Positions 53,054 through 64,000 of a stretch of 64,000 nucleotides of DNA are shown here, piece after piece. The notes below the pieces were generated by a model, which saw only the letters and a list, made by a program, of their open reading frames with translations, made no database searches and had not been told where the DNA came from. Origin of the DNA: Chrysoporthe austroafricana (lineage: Eukaryota > Ascomycota > Sordariomycetes > Diaporthales > Cryphonectriaceae); contig JYIP02000007.1 in NCBI GenBank assembly GCA_001051155.2, positions 4,094,342 to 4,158,341 of the forward strand, read 5' to 3'. The position numbers and the translations under genes are program-made. The stretch's first letter is position 1. Every line of letters starts with the position of its first letter.

Positions 53054-54929
53054 TTGTGACCATGCTTATTGTTTAGAGTGGTGCAGTGGCTGAGAGTCGT
53101 GGGCATGGAACGACGTTGTTTCCAGGAAGATTTCCAGGAAGCTTCCATCTAAAGAAACAGAACTGCCGAAGATAGTTGCCCACCTGATACTAGTAATTTT
53201 GCACTAAAGCCCTTATATCGGCTTTCATCGGTATTTGTCTTGGACGTTGTGTGTAGTTTCGTTCGCCTTAGCCCTGCAGGCCTGTTCCACTGTATCTGTC
53301 CACGTGTGATCACACCAGTTGCCTGACTGCGTCAGCACTTGATAGAAAGTCGCACTTGTGATTAGTTTCCTCGCAAATCGGCCTTCTTGTTCCCAGTGTA
53401 CAACTTATATTAGACATTGGTATCAATTAATACTGCGCCCAAACAGCTAAGTGTTGTGGGCCCTGCTTGGTCACAACTTCAAGGTATGTATAAGTGGACT
53501 AGAGCGTCCTTCTGGCACAAGTCGGGTGAAGCATACTTTTTCCAGATAAATTCCCGCCGGAAAGCCGAAGGAATGAAGACTACCTACAGGCCTTTGTGCA
53601 GAGCAAACACGATAATGAATATCCCCATGCCCATGCAACATCATTAATTCTATAACATGGTCACGTAAGCATGACGAAAACGAGACATCTATAAATAGAG
53701 GCCAATACCCTGTAGTAGAGGATACCTAGTGCAGTCACTTGGACTTTAGTTTTCGTCCAAGTTTTCAAGATGTCCTCAGTTCACCACCCAGCTCCCATAA
53801 ACTCATCTTCAGAAATTGTATTGTGGACTGGACCTACTCGACTACAAAGGTATTACTGTTCCCTGCCACATGTCCGTCATGTTTGTCATACCCGACGTTT
53901 GCTGAAGCTGTAGAAAAACGCAATGGACAAATCCTCAGATGCAAACAATTCAAGCTTAGGGCCAAACACAACTGAATGGGCCCAGAAGCTGGATCAGCAG
54001 AATACAAACATGGAGGCATCTGAAGCAGCCTTGGAAGGAGATCTTACAGGAAGATCGAGCTCGTTATGATGGGCCAGATCTGGGAAAGAATGATACTGCT
54101 GGTACAAGCACCCCAACCCCGACTTTGTCAGTGTAAGTTCCGGCTGTGAGGACTCTTGCACGGCGCACTATGGACAAAAGGTAGAGCTTGGCATTTATCA
54201 CTCAAAGATATCTGATGCAACTAAAAATTATAGAGCTGTATTCCTTTATCAAGACATTGAGCTTCTTGCACTATAGTATCCAAACTGTAATAATAAGCAA
54301 CAATGGAAAGACAATCCTCACAAGAGTAGGTATTAAGATCCAGTACAATTTGCAGAATCGACTGTTCGTTGATTGCAAAAGACAAGAGATTCTTCAGCCT
54401 GTAACGAAGCTAACAGTTACTTCCGTCTTAGACTAGATACTCTAGGGTATCTTCCTGGCGTAGCTCGGCCTGGACGGTCAAATTCTTTGGCTAGTTCGTC
54501 GCACATGATCATAACCTGGTGAAGGCTATTTCGGTTGGTCTTGTTAAAAGAGCCGTTGCCCAGGTTCTTCAGTCATTTGGACTTACCTCGGGACCCGCGT
54601 CGGGCTATGCTGCCATCAGCGAATGGAAAGGCAGTTAGTCACAACCGCCATAGCGTGTGAGATGTTGCTTGGATGCACCATCCTAGTTTCTTTTTCGTGT
54701 GTAGAGATAGTGGTACTGGAAATCTCTGTCTTTCCGAGTGACTGCAACAGAGTTTTCGACGCACAGGAGCCTAACCGGAAACCTGATAGGTGCTTGTAGG
54801 TGGCTGTGGCTTGCTTCTTAGTGGGAGGTTGAACAGTACCTCGTATCTGCAATGTGTTGGTTCACTGTACTAGCTCATTCGCCTGGACGACCCTAAATTC
54901 GTCCAAAGTAACCATAGAATCAGATTTAG
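53054..54929. other. Non-genic stretch with weak small ORFs
   Basis: A start-like ATG at 53770 (SSVHHPAPINSSSEIVLWTG) is followed by a possible intron, but no continuation of convincing length could be built. Other ORFs of 60-80 codons (54188-54436, 54616-54852) show no motif. Confidence 0.3.
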
Positions 54930-56640
54930 ACATCTCTAGCTACATGTAGAGGGGAGCTGTCCGATAGAGTCCAGAGAGCCGACAAAATGCTAGAAGCCGG
55001 CGAGCTGGGAGGCCATGACTAGGTGAATCACTTCGTCACGACGGGCGACCGTGCTGTTGGCCCCAGTCGAGGATGCCGAGAGTCATTCCAGGAAGGGGAC
55101 ATGTTTGTGTAGCTTCAAGCCCAGAATATCCTTGACCGTCAGCGAATTCGTCTTCCAATCCTCGATGAAGCAGCCGCAATCTGAATCGCTGATATAGGAA
55201 GCTCCGTGGCCGGCAAAGTGGAAGATGTCAAACGATTTGAGCGTCTGTATTCCGTTTTGCTTGATGGGCTGCCGGAGTTCCGTAACTGTGGCTGATGAAC
55301 AGACCGACTTGACTTTGCGCATCTCTGAGTCAATGTAGGCGAGTCCTGTCTGACGTGGTGTCGTGCTTATCGAAGCGAGGAGGATATGAATCTTGGCGCA
55401 GTAGCTGCTGATACTCTCAAGACGTTTCTTTTGGTTGAGCACGATACGCTGCGTATAAAGTAATGCCTTGACTAACGAGCTAAGCGAGGACATAACGCGA
55501 TCGAGCGCTGACGATGGCGAGCTGGCCTTATAGATTCTGGCTACGTGGAAGAGAAGCTGGCTCACCCCTGCCGTCGGGATTGGCTAGATGCGTAGCCATT
55601 CCTTCGGCTCGGACGGGATAGTGGTGTAGCCAAGGTGATCTAGGATAGGCTTGACGGCCATGTCGTAGAGCCATACTGGTATGAGGATCCACATCCGCTC
55701 CTGGATATATAAAGGGCATAAGAGCTTCTGGATGAACTCGAGGCACTTTGCCGCCTCCCTCGCGCTCTCGATATCAGGGCGCGGTAGATGGACGGCCTTG
55801 ATGGTGTCGTTATGGATAAGGATAGCGTCGCACCGGAAGTGGGCGTTCATGACATGACGACAACAGCACCTTGCGGCCCTTGGGCACTACATTACGGACT
55901 TTGGCCACGCTAGGCGGCCAGAGCCGCGTGTTCTAGCTCTGGAAATTGAGCTCCTCTTGTATTCTTTCTATTTCCTGGTTGATCTAGTAAGCCCTGTCCA
56001 TCTGCAATCATTGGTCTGTTGGCTTGCTCTCGTCTTCGCCGCGCGACGTACCGAGTCTTTCGAGAACATGTAGCCTCTCTCTGAGCAGCGCACGTATCTC
56101 GTCGTTGGCTCTATGTATATTCCAGACATCTATTTTCGTTCCCAGAAAGTATGTTGTCAAGATGCCTCGGCCAGCCTCGAGCAGCTCGAGCGCCTTGGCG
56201 CAGCCACGTTCTGCCGCCAGTACGGACGTCGTAGCGGCCGCGGAGAGCCCGTCGCACATAGCGAGCAGGTGCTGGATATTCTCATACTTTAGGGCCCGCG
56301 ACAAAGCACGGGATAGCCGATACACGGCCTTTTCGGTTGCGGAAGCGAGGTCGGCAATGTCAAGGTACTTGCTCGAGGTAAAATCGGGTCCGACAGGAAG
56401 GTAGCAGCTCTGACGGTCAGGACGATATCTTGGCTTGTCGCACGACTGCACTGCAGGAGGAGTTCCAGGGCCACATTGGTGTCGTTGAGCCATGTCTCGC
56501 CCGACGACGCATCCAATTTAGGATCGGCTGGGCCGGTATGAACTCGCCAATGAACTAGTCCGCCGGCATCCGCCCTTGTCTCGCCCGAAGAGGTGATGCC
56601 TCTTGCTAGTCTCTTCCTGGCTCGGCAAGGCAAACTTCGC
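54930..56640 (-). pseudogene. Broken CHAT-domain (TPR-CHAT) gene
   Basis: At least four frame-changed pieces on the minus strand keep the order of fungal CHAT proteins. They are TNVALELLLQCSRATSQDI, SATEKAVYRLSRALSRALKY and ALELLEAGRGILTTYFLGTK (TPR side), FRCDAILIHND and LYDMAVKPILDHLGYT, then SFDIFHFAGHGASYISDSDC, IEDWKTNSLTVKDILGLKLH and HVPFL, followed after a stop by LSASSTG and EVIHLVMASQLAGF. CHAT domains are caspase-like. The His of FAGHG is kept, but the catalytic Cys of the usual SACGTG motif is Ser (SASSTG) and a stop precedes it. The gene is inactive. Confidence 0.8.
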
Positions 56641-57284
56641 CAAACAGATTGCCTAGTCTAATATAGTCTTGTCCCAGTCTTTCTCGCATAACTCGCATAA
56701 AAGCGTGAACAGCTGACAACGCTCATGCTTTCTTAGGCGGATCGCACAAGACTACTAAGTCTCCCGAAGAGTTCCGTTTGGGAATCATCGACACTCCGGT
56801 TAGTCAGTATGAAGAGTACCAAGAAGATGACGCTGATAACGCAACTGATCTTGCCTGCTTACAACCCCAAACCACCGAGTGTATTGAGGTTATAGATGCC
56901 CGAGATTGTGTTGCTCTCCTTCACCAGCATCCTCCATTTCCTCGAGGGGGCCATAGAGGACGCGCCAAGTCGCCAGCGAGTTGGGCGTTGCGAAAGCGCA
57001 GCAGCAGATCCTCCCTCAGCCAACCGTCGCCAGTCTTCAGTTCGTGGTGATACTGGTAAGCTCCTTCAGGTCCGAGAGCATTGGTCCTTCTTCTCGCTGA
57101 CAGGGTAAGTAGGATATCTACCATATGCTTTCTGGCCATGCGCAACTGGCATCTGTACACATCTCCTGTGCCTTTTCTGGCTCTGATATACCTTTGAAAA
57201 GGACATATCATTACATGCGGCACAGCTTCCTTGTCTCAAAGGTGACTATTGACATATATTCCTACTCCACAATGAAATCCTCAC
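56641..57284. other. Non-genic stretch
   Basis: ORFs on both strands (56778-57050 plus, 56921-57223 minus) overlap without recognisable motifs. Confidence 0.35.
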
Positions 57285-57570
57285 ATCCCGGTGGGACGCC
57301 GACCCCATCTCAATCGACGACTCCGAGACCCCCGCGCTGTTTATACTGGGAAATCTCAAGCTCAGTCTTATCAGGGCAAGATCTGGAAAGCTCCTATATT
57401 CGATAGAATCCCTTCATAAGTTAGACGTAAAGCTCCTGCGAGACGTCCGTGAGCTAGACGACGAGCTCGAGAGCGGGCGCATGTCCGTCAACAAGGATTG
57501 GTGATTGGACTTGATACAGTCCGGAGGCTCACAGACAGATCTTAGCTTCATGAACTCGCCGAAGAATGTA
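57285..57570 (+). pseudogene. Fungal transcription-factor-domain scrap
   Basis: One frame reads NLKLSLIRARSGKLLYSIES and KLLRDVRELDDELESGRMS. This resembles the helix pair of the fungal-specific transcription factor domain found after Zn2Cys6 fingers, where R-L-Y-S and L-D-x-x-L-E-x-W patterns are common. Neither the zinc cluster nor the rest of the domain is visible. A small fragment only. Confidence 0.45.
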
Positions 57571-58214
57571 CGTCATCATCGTCCACCTCGAGTACGAATA
57601 CTTGGTGACAACGATACACCGAGCTGCGAGCCGCGGTCCGCTCGTTGCTTCGAGCATCTTCCTGATGAGCCGCAGAAGGACCTTTCTTTTTAAGCCTACG
57701 ATAGTGAGCACGTGAGTTCTCCCAGCGTATGCGTGCGTTGTCTCAGCGTATAGCTTCGGACCTGGTGGCTAGCATCAGTTATGAAGTGCTGACGCCGGTT
57801 CTAGCACAGCGTCTCCAGTGTCTCTCAAGCCTCTTGCACTATAGCAAGGGCTTACATCATAGAAATAGATAATTGTCTAAGACATTTGACGTAGTGCGTA
57901 CCAAAATATGTTAGCTACCTTGAACAGGAGCCCCTACTTCAACGTTCCCGCTAGCACCTCGTGGAGAGGAATAGTGAGACGAGCACCCAGATCATCTACA
58001 CAATGAGAACGGTGCTGATGAATAGAAAGAATTTGTTTTCTCAAGTGGTCTTAGTCTCCGTCATGAGGACCACAATCGCTCTTACAGTTATCCATCAGAT
58101 CGTGTGAGGCCTGTGATCTCGCGCTCGTGCACCTCGAGTTGCAACTTGTGGATCCTGATGAGTACAAATACAAAAGTCTTCGCTTAAGCCATCAGAACCA
58201 GGAAAAAAGCTACT
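57571..58214. other. Non-genic stretch
   Basis: Downstream region of the P450 gene; no ORF with motifs. Confidence 0.4.
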
Positions 58215-60055
58215 TCACACTCTCCTCGTGTGAATCGAAACCACACAGCCGTGCTGCTTCACGAACCAGGCACACCGTGCAGGGAGCTTATGTCCCTCCT
58301 CAACCGGACCAACCAGCCTGAAGTCGAATTTTCTGATCAGGTGAGGGATCAATTTGGAGATTTCCAGCAGGCTGATATTTTTGCCAATGCAGGTACGTGA
58401 CCCTAACCCAAACGGCATAAACAATGCGTTCATTTCACGCAATTTCTCCTCCGGAGTCTCGATCCACCTATAGATCAGGAGTTGATCAGTAACCATCGAA
58501 CAGTCAAGACATCTAATCGATTATGCTTTTGACAGCCGTGACAGCCATATTCAGGCCGCCAAAGTGATCACACGTACCTCTCCGGACGAAAGGCATCGGC
58601 ATCGAGGCCCCAGACCTCCTGGTTGCGGTGAGCGACCCACGAGTTCAGTCCGACATTTGATCCGGCCGGGAAATATGTCCCGCACAGGGTCGCGCCACCC
58701 GCTGGAACTTCCCTCCAGAGAGGCAATCCCGTGGCGGGATGCAGACGGAGAGCCTCCTTCAGGACGGCCTGCAGGTAGGAGAGCTGCTGCGCCTCCTGGA
58801 ATGTCGGGGGGTCGCTCAGCCGACCTTCGGCATACGCCCCGTCGAGCTCCGCGCGTAGCTTGGCCGTCACGTCCGGCCGCGTCACGATCTCGAATAGTGC
58901 CGCAGTGAGCGATATCGAAGTAGTATCGCTGCCCGCAAAGACGTTTGACGTGCACGCGCCCATCACCACAAGGTTTGGGTCGATGCCTCCGCGCATCTTG
59001 CTGCCTGGGCTATCCACCATTGCCAGCAGCTTGGAGCAAAAGTCTGGTGGTGCCTGCACCTGCTTCAGAGCCATGGGATCTTCATCCAGCCCGTTTAGCA
59101 GATTCTTCTTAGCCTCGTTGATGCAGACTGCGGCGAACTCAACCAGCTTGTTGTTAGCCTGGCTCATCACACGCGACACCCAGGCGTGGATGGGCATAAT
59201 AGCCGGGAACAGCCCCACGAGTTGATCGACTTCTAAAATGCTGCTAATGGTGGCGATGAGGCCATGCAGGTCTTTCTTGGAGTCCATGAACCCGAAGCGT
59301 CGCGAAAACTAAGAGACGGCGCGTAAGCAGGGCAAGACTTCGCAGTGCTGTCCAGAGTTTTTGACCTCACCGTTATGGCTCCAATCACATCAAACGCATA
59401 ATACTGAAACCACCTTCCCATATCAATATTCTCTCCAGATTTGCAGCAGTCGGCCAGCTCTTTACACAGCACTTCGATGCAGTCGTTGACATAGGGCTCG
59501 TACCCGACCAGGGTAGACATGGCATAGAGGTTGGCGTAGCGTCGACGTGCGGCAGTGTGCTGCTCGACATCCCTTTGTGCGAAGAGGTTGACATCAATCA
59601 GCTCGGAAGGACCCCCCCAAGCCCGGTACCAGTCGGACTTGATGAAACGTGTGCCATGGCCATAGATGATCTTGGCTGCCGCTGGATCGTTGATACTGTA
59701 GTCCTTGGGACCCACTCGAACGATTTTGCCTAAGAAAAAAAATTAAAAAGGAATTCAAATTAGGTAGTAGTCAAGGCAAGCGCGTTAAATATTATGTCAT
59801 TCCCTTACCGTGTTTTTTATGCAGTTCGATATAGTGCTGGTGGAAATTGCCCTTCACCATTTCATACGCCTGCCACAGGTTTGTGAATCGCGCAAGCAAC
59901 GGACCAGGTGCATTAGGGTATTTCTTCCATTGTCGAAATAAAGACAGCGCGTAGAAGACTATAGGGATGGAGAGCGCCAGGCCTACGGCCATGCGTGTTA
60001 GCAGCTGCCCAAACATGATCAAGCATTTGCTTAAGAAGAATTTGAAAATCGACAA
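58215..60055 (-). CDS. Cytochrome P450 monooxygenase
   Basis: Four exons on the minus strand: 59809-60055, 59371-59729, 58578-59308 and 58215-58467. All introns are GT..AG and frames match, giving 529 residues, a normal length. An N-terminal hydrophobic anchor (about residues 14-38) is followed by a basic, Pro-containing hinge, so it sits on the ER membrane. I-helix oxygen motif AGSDTT at 327-332; K-helix KEALR (Glu387, Arg390); FRPER at 442-446; heme loop FGLGSRTCIGK with Cys472 as iron ligand. It belongs with the pisatin-demethylase/benzoate-hydroxylase-like group by general appearance. It would use a P450 reductase to oxidise an unknown small molecule. TATAAA lies about 45 bp upstream of the ATG. 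A dead transporter gene lies ~1.5 kb upstream. Confidence 0.9.
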
Positions 60056-60269
60056 AGCGAAATGCCTCCCGTTCTTAGCAACACTACTCCCAACGAATTT
60101 ATAATACTAACCCCCGTCTAATGCTCTCCGGAGCTTTCCATGCAACTCGCTCAATGGCCCAACGGGACCGGGGGCGTGTCGGAGTCCGAATATACCTCGG
60201 CCCTAGGCCAAAAGGAAAAAGATCGCTTGTCTTGTTCGCTTCATGGGGTTTCTCCTCTTTTTGAACTTT
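60056..60269. promoter_or_regulatory. P450 upstream region
   Basis: TATAAAT (minus strand, 60098-60104) and C-rich DNA upstream of the start. No other motif could be assigned. Confidence 0.4.
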
Positions 60270-60945
60270 GCGCGATTCATTTTGTGGAGTCTCGGCAGTA
60301 TAAACCTGGAAGCAACCCTGATATCTCCCTTAGACCGCTATACCGCAGTAGGAAAGATATCAGGGTTTGAAAATCAGAGAATTTTGCATCTATCTCAGTG
60401 AATAAAGCTAATATAAGAGTATTAAGATACATAAAAGATAGCTTCAGGCTCACAAATTATTATGAAATTCTTTTGAACTTTTCAACTTTTTTATACGGTT
60501 TGGTATTGCACTAAAGATCTTCTGAAGGAGCCCTATCCCTCTCTTAGAAACCCTAACCCGTCTCCAGAGCTCACCAGCCCTAACCCTGAAAGCCCCAGGG
60601 TTGAAGTTAGGGTAGATCAGTCTAGGGTTAGGGGTAGCAGAGGTAGCATTTCTCTCATTATCGCAACAGCCGACGCGTATATTAAGTATATTAAGTATTT
60701 AAAGACGTAAACTATTTTCCGAAATTATAAGTTATGTTTTCTATATATAAATTCATTTCATATCGGCCTGAAATTCAAACTTATTGCTAGAATTCGTTTT
60801 TCGAAACCCTGGCATCTTTCCTATTGCGGTATAAAGGTCTAAGGAAATACCAGGATCGGTCCGGGGTACTAGTGCTTCCCGTATAAACCCTATTCGAGTC
60901 GTAGATCTGCCTTAGCGACCCTTCCAAGGGGGTGTCTCGGCATTT
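60270..60945. repeat. Inverted-repeat element with quasi-palindromic ends
   Basis: A 54-bp unit at 60314-60368 runs AACCCTGATATCT ... AGATATCAGGGTT and is itself a palindrome around CTTAGACCGCTATACCGCAG. A second copy lies at 60803-60855 in opposite orientation (CTTTCCTATTGCGGTATAAA). Weaker inverted similarity extends outward (CTCGGCAGTATAAACC / GGTTTATACGG). The ~430 bp between is AT-rich and holds telomere-like words. The form fits a MITE or fold-back element; target-site duplication not identified. Confidence 0.6.
60548..60640. repeat. Telomere-like words in inverted order
   Basis: CCCTAACCC and CCCTAACCCT are followed, after GAAAGCCCCAGGGTTGAAG, by TTAGGGT and CTAGGGTTAGGGG. TTAGGG is the usual fungal telomere unit. 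Here there are only a few dispersed words facing each other, so this is not a telomere. Confidence 0.6.
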
Positions 60946-61589
60946 TGAATCGGCAGCCCGTAGACAATGCACAAGACACCCCCCCACTCTCGCTGCTACT
61001 AGAGTAACGCTCATCCGCCTACCATCCTCCGACATGAAGATCCAGCGCCCATTAGTTCACAACGTCGAATGCCAATACTTGATTCATCTCTTCCGAGATG
61101 GGAGTATCAAAATAAGCACCTTGGGAAAGAATCTTGAGACCCGGTTGGATTTCGAGTCATTCCCTACCACTGGGCCACGTTGCCAATGCGTCCTTATATC
61201 GATCCAATTCGAAGTGGCGCCCCCAAGCCATACAGTTAACTTGATAGAACGACAGTTCATGCTTGCTACAGATCGGGAGGGTCTCTAGCTAGTATGTCGC
61301 GTTGACAAGGGACGCACCGTCGGCTGAAGTAAGCCCCCCCATATTGCTTCGCGAATTGGCAACAAGCCCACAAATGACCTCGCGCTGCCGTTTCGAGTAC
61401 CCTTGGGGACGTCTTCCTCGACGAGGTAGATGTGCATGGCTTGCGCGCCTTTGTACTCCTCTCACACTTGCTCTACCTGCGAGCTGCACTCCTTCAAGTC
61501 TCCAGACAGCATCGATCCAGAACCGACGCGGTTCTGTTCCGTGGCGCAGCCTATGAAGCGCCTTGAAGCAGGTTTGAGTGATCTAAGTC
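60946..61589. other. Non-genic stretch
   Basis: A 118-codon plus ORF (60932-61288) overlaps the repeat's edge and shows no motif. Confidence 0.35.
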
Positions 61590-64000
61590 CTGCGTTTCAT
61601 TAACGCGTAGACCGAGGCATAGCTAGAAAATGCGAACACGACCACGACCCCCGCATCCCGCTAGCCGTATGAGTACGGCTTCAAGATCAGGTTCTGGAAG
61701 TAGCCGCGACCGTTGCGGTATTGGCATACTTCGCACCCGCTCGTGGCGCTCGGGGTTAGAAGGTTACTCAGGATCCCATTGCCCCTATGCAGCCCGCCAT
61801 GTATGCCTCGCAGATCGTCCCGTTGGGCTGGTCGAAGATGGCGAGCTCGCCCTTATTGCAGATGACCGTGGTGCCGCAAACATTGAAGGCCAGCATGCTG
61901 TCCATGTTACACGGAAACCTAAGGGTGTCCTAAGGAAGGAAGGATATTAAGGCATTGCGAGTTACGCGCCGTTGGGCATGACCGGTCAAGCCCAAATGCA
62001 GGAAGAAAGGCACCCAACTGCATAAAGAAGGGGCTGTGCAATAGATGCCTGAGGCAGACGCCCCTTTGGTTCCGGATATTCATGCCGCCCTCGTTCGGGC
62101 TGCCTGGTTCCTACCTGGACCAAGAAGTCGTGAGGAATCTGGTGGAATTGTCAATAGCAAAAATGAAGACCCCTTCCAAGCACAATAATTCTGCCCTTGT
62201 AACAGTCCATGAGGTAGTTGCAAGGGTTCAGACAGCACAACTAGTACCGCCAAAAGACATTGATGGAGCCGCACGGGACCAGAACGCCGCAGAACGATAC
62301 CAGCGCGCCGACGATTCCTGCCTTTGCCTGCGAGGCAAAGATGGCGTTGAGAGCGCGCGACGAACCGGCCTACGCTTGTGTACACGAATTCGTACATGGG
62401 CATGACAAAAAGGTGCCGCCAGCTCACGTCCACTCTGGGGGAAAGCCCACAATGTAGTACCAGCGGACAAGATAGAGCATATCGTGGATGCAGAGGCAGA
62501 GAAAGTCGGAGAAAAATCAGCCCGTGACGAAGGCAAACCATGAGGACATCTTGGATTTCTTCTCGCCTGCCTCAAAGATATCGCGGCGCACGATGAAGAG
62601 CGGCCGCAACTGGTTGATAACTCCGGGGCCACAAAGACAAAGTTGGAGGTGGTGAAGAGGAGCAGCTGCAAACCAGTGGTAGAGTTGCCGATCATAGAGA
62701 AGGAGAATCCGCTGAAAAGCGCGTTGGAGACGAGGGGCGCGATTTTATTCTTGGTGTATTCGGCGTATCGCTACAGAGCTGTGTTCATTCGGCTTTTTAC
62801 GATCTTGACCTGCTCCCAGAAGGGGCATGGCGAACTCTTGGACCTTGTCGAGTATGTCTGGTGGTCTCTCCTGGGCGTCAGCAATGATCTGGCCAAGTGC
62901 CTTGGTGACTGCTGCATGCTTGGGCGAATCCAGCCAGACCTGGTTCCAGTCACGATCCTGGGAGAAGATGGTCCGAGACGAAGTTGATCACACCCTCAGC
63001 AGGGTTAAAAGCAGTTCTTGAGAACTGCTTCCTTCTTGCCAATGCCGCCAAAGTAGAACATCTTTCCACGCTTGGCGAGCAGGGGGAGCGTGTTGAACCA
63101 AGCAAAAAGCTTAGCCAAAGGCTGATGGATGGTAACGAGGACAGCTTGACTGACATAGGCCAGCTTGCAAATGAAACAAACAGAGTTGTAAGCTGAGTAG
63201 CCGTCCCGATCCGATGTTGGCTCGTCCAGAAAGATCATGATACTCGGCTTAGAGACGAGTTCAGCCGCAATCGTTACACGCTTCCTCTACTCAACACCCA
63301 ATCCTACGCCCACCTGTCCAGTCAGGGTGTCTACCGCATCATGGAGTTCGAGAAGCTCGATGACCGTGTCAACTTGCTTGAGGTTGTCCTCGCGAGGAAC
63401 GTGGCGAGGCTGTCGCAACAACGTAGGGAACTTGAGGGCTTCTGGACTTGTCGCGAAGGGCTCGTGCGTCTAGCAGAGTTGCTCAGTATCCCTGATTTCG
63501 CCCATCCCTGGACATTATCGAGTCGTTGAGGATCCCCGTGCGCTGTCTTGTGAAGACGGATGTGTTGCGGACGAGCTGCCTGTCAATACTGCTCTCGCCA
63601 CTAGTTGTCACCGTCCCGTCGCCACCACGGTATCCAAAGGCAGTCGCGACGTCTTTTTCGATGCCGTGGGCCTCGGCGTCTAAGTGAAGTGCCCTAGTAA
63701 CCTTGGTCTTCTCCCCTAGGATGAGCAGCGACGGGCGAGTCTCGGAGGAAGATTTCTAGCGCGAGGTGCAGAAGATGGTGATGGTGACTAATAGGACCCA
63801 CCAGGCCCAGACAATATCAAAATTCCTCCCACAGACGGGTGTGACTGTATGAGAGCGACGCCAGGTAGTTGTCTCCGGTAATAAACGTCTGTCCCTGGAT
63901 AGTACCACCAATGCCTGCGCACGAGGCGTAGGTATTGTCGTAGCCTACACCAGAGGGCATCATGTTATTTGTTCTTTTCGGTAGTCCTCGGCCGAGGCGA
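61590..64000 (-). pseudogene. Broken PDR-type ABC transporter, cut by right edge
   Basis: Minus-strand pieces follow the order of fungal PDR (ABCG) drug-efflux pumps. Near 63950-63770 lies the extracellular loop after the first membrane half (GYDNTYASCAGIGGTIQGQ). Nucleotide-binding domain 2 follows at about 63430-63000: [20 protein letters not shown], then [33 protein letters not shown] and [17 protein letters not shown]. Membrane-half scraps and a C-terminal CEVCQYRNG stretch come near 61700. A TAG at 63287-63289 stands where the family has Gln, as from CAG to TAG, and the Walker B/D-loop has Asp-Arg for Gly-Leu. Many frameshifts occur in the second half. The N-terminal half lies beyond the window. 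Confidence 0.75.

Noticed and set aside
27798..60055. A secondary-metabolite gene cluster (terpene synthase, oxidoreductase, P450, transporter)
   Set aside because: The genes are spread over 35 kb, two of them are dead, and unrelated repeats and orphan genes lie between them.
60548..60640. A chromosome end
   Set aside because: Only a few TTAGGG-like words exist, in facing orientation, and genes continue on both sides.
1..64000. Genome-wide RIP as the cause of all pseudogenes
   Set aside because: Some C-to-T changes fit, but most disabled genes carry indels and the repeats are GC-rich, so RIP is at most a partial explanation.
1..64000. tRNA, rRNA or other structured RNA genes
   Set aside because: I looked for T-arm-like GGTTCGANTCC words and conserved rRNA stretches and found none with a matching fold. 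Small divergent RNAs could still be missed by eye.

Overview
The window is nuclear DNA from a filamentous ascomycete (Pezizomycotina). Its genes have short GT..AG introns with fungal branch-point motifs, and the families present are fungal: an F-box/zinc protein, DUF7924, a PD-(D/E)XK_12-like nuclease, a fungal HNH protein, a trichodiene-synthase-like terpene synthase, a cytochrome P450, a PDR-type ABC transporter and a DUF3435 relic. I cannot name genus or species. Genes are sparse, about half of the recognisable ones are broken, and GC-rich minisatellites and dispersed repeats fill much of the space. This looks like an accessory, lineage-specific or subtelomere-like compartment.

Layout. 0-2.7 kb: two divergent fungal orphan-family genes, one cut by the left edge. 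2.7-9.85 kb: no convincing gene; a large inverted repeat, four ~115-bp direct units, CA/GT tracts and GC-rich low-complexity DNA. 9.8-15.7 kb: a small membrane-protein gene, an acidic coiled-coil gene and a frameshifted DUF7924 gene, set between repeat copies. 15.9-20.6 kb: repeats and weak small ORFs. 20.9-29 kb: an intact F-box gene, an intact Uma2-like nuclease-fold gene and an intact three-exon terpene synthase gene. 29-34.5 kb: tandem repeats, a shuffled DUF7924 fragment and a Tc1/mariner relic. 35.2-36.9 kb: an HNH-endonuclease-domain gene with a long acidic tail. 37-42.6 kb: a very GC-rich satellite-like tract whose long ORFs in several frames are compositional artefacts. 42.7-48.9 kb: a segment bounded by two ~180-bp direct repeats that holds an intact PD-(D/E)XK nuclease gene, a DUF3435 (tyrosine-recombinase-like) relic and a decayed second copy of the acidic coiled-coil gene. 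48.9-57.6 kb: a truncated GDE1-type phosphodiesterase gene, a repeat copy, a broken CmcJ/NvfI-type oxidoreductase, a broken CHAT-domain gene and a transcription-factor scrap. 58.2-64 kb: an intact four-exon P450, an unusual inverted-repeat element with telomere-like motifs and a broken PDR transporter that runs off the right edge.

Two themes stand out. First, four different nuclease-fold genes lie within about 30 kb (14, 24, 36 and 44 kb). The acidic coiled-coil family occurs twice, each time within a few kb of one of them: intact beside DUF7924 and decayed beside PD-(D/E)XK_12. Second, one family of GC-rich, internally repetitive elements recurs at about 7, 11, 16, 40.5 and 50 kb in both orientations, which would give recombination many footholds. 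Terpene synthase, P450, oxidoreductase and transporter genes recall secondary metabolism, but they are spread over 35 kb with broken genes between them, so a working cluster is not supported.

Exon coordinates were worked out by hand from splice signals and reading-frame continuity. Family names come from recognised motifs, not from a database search.
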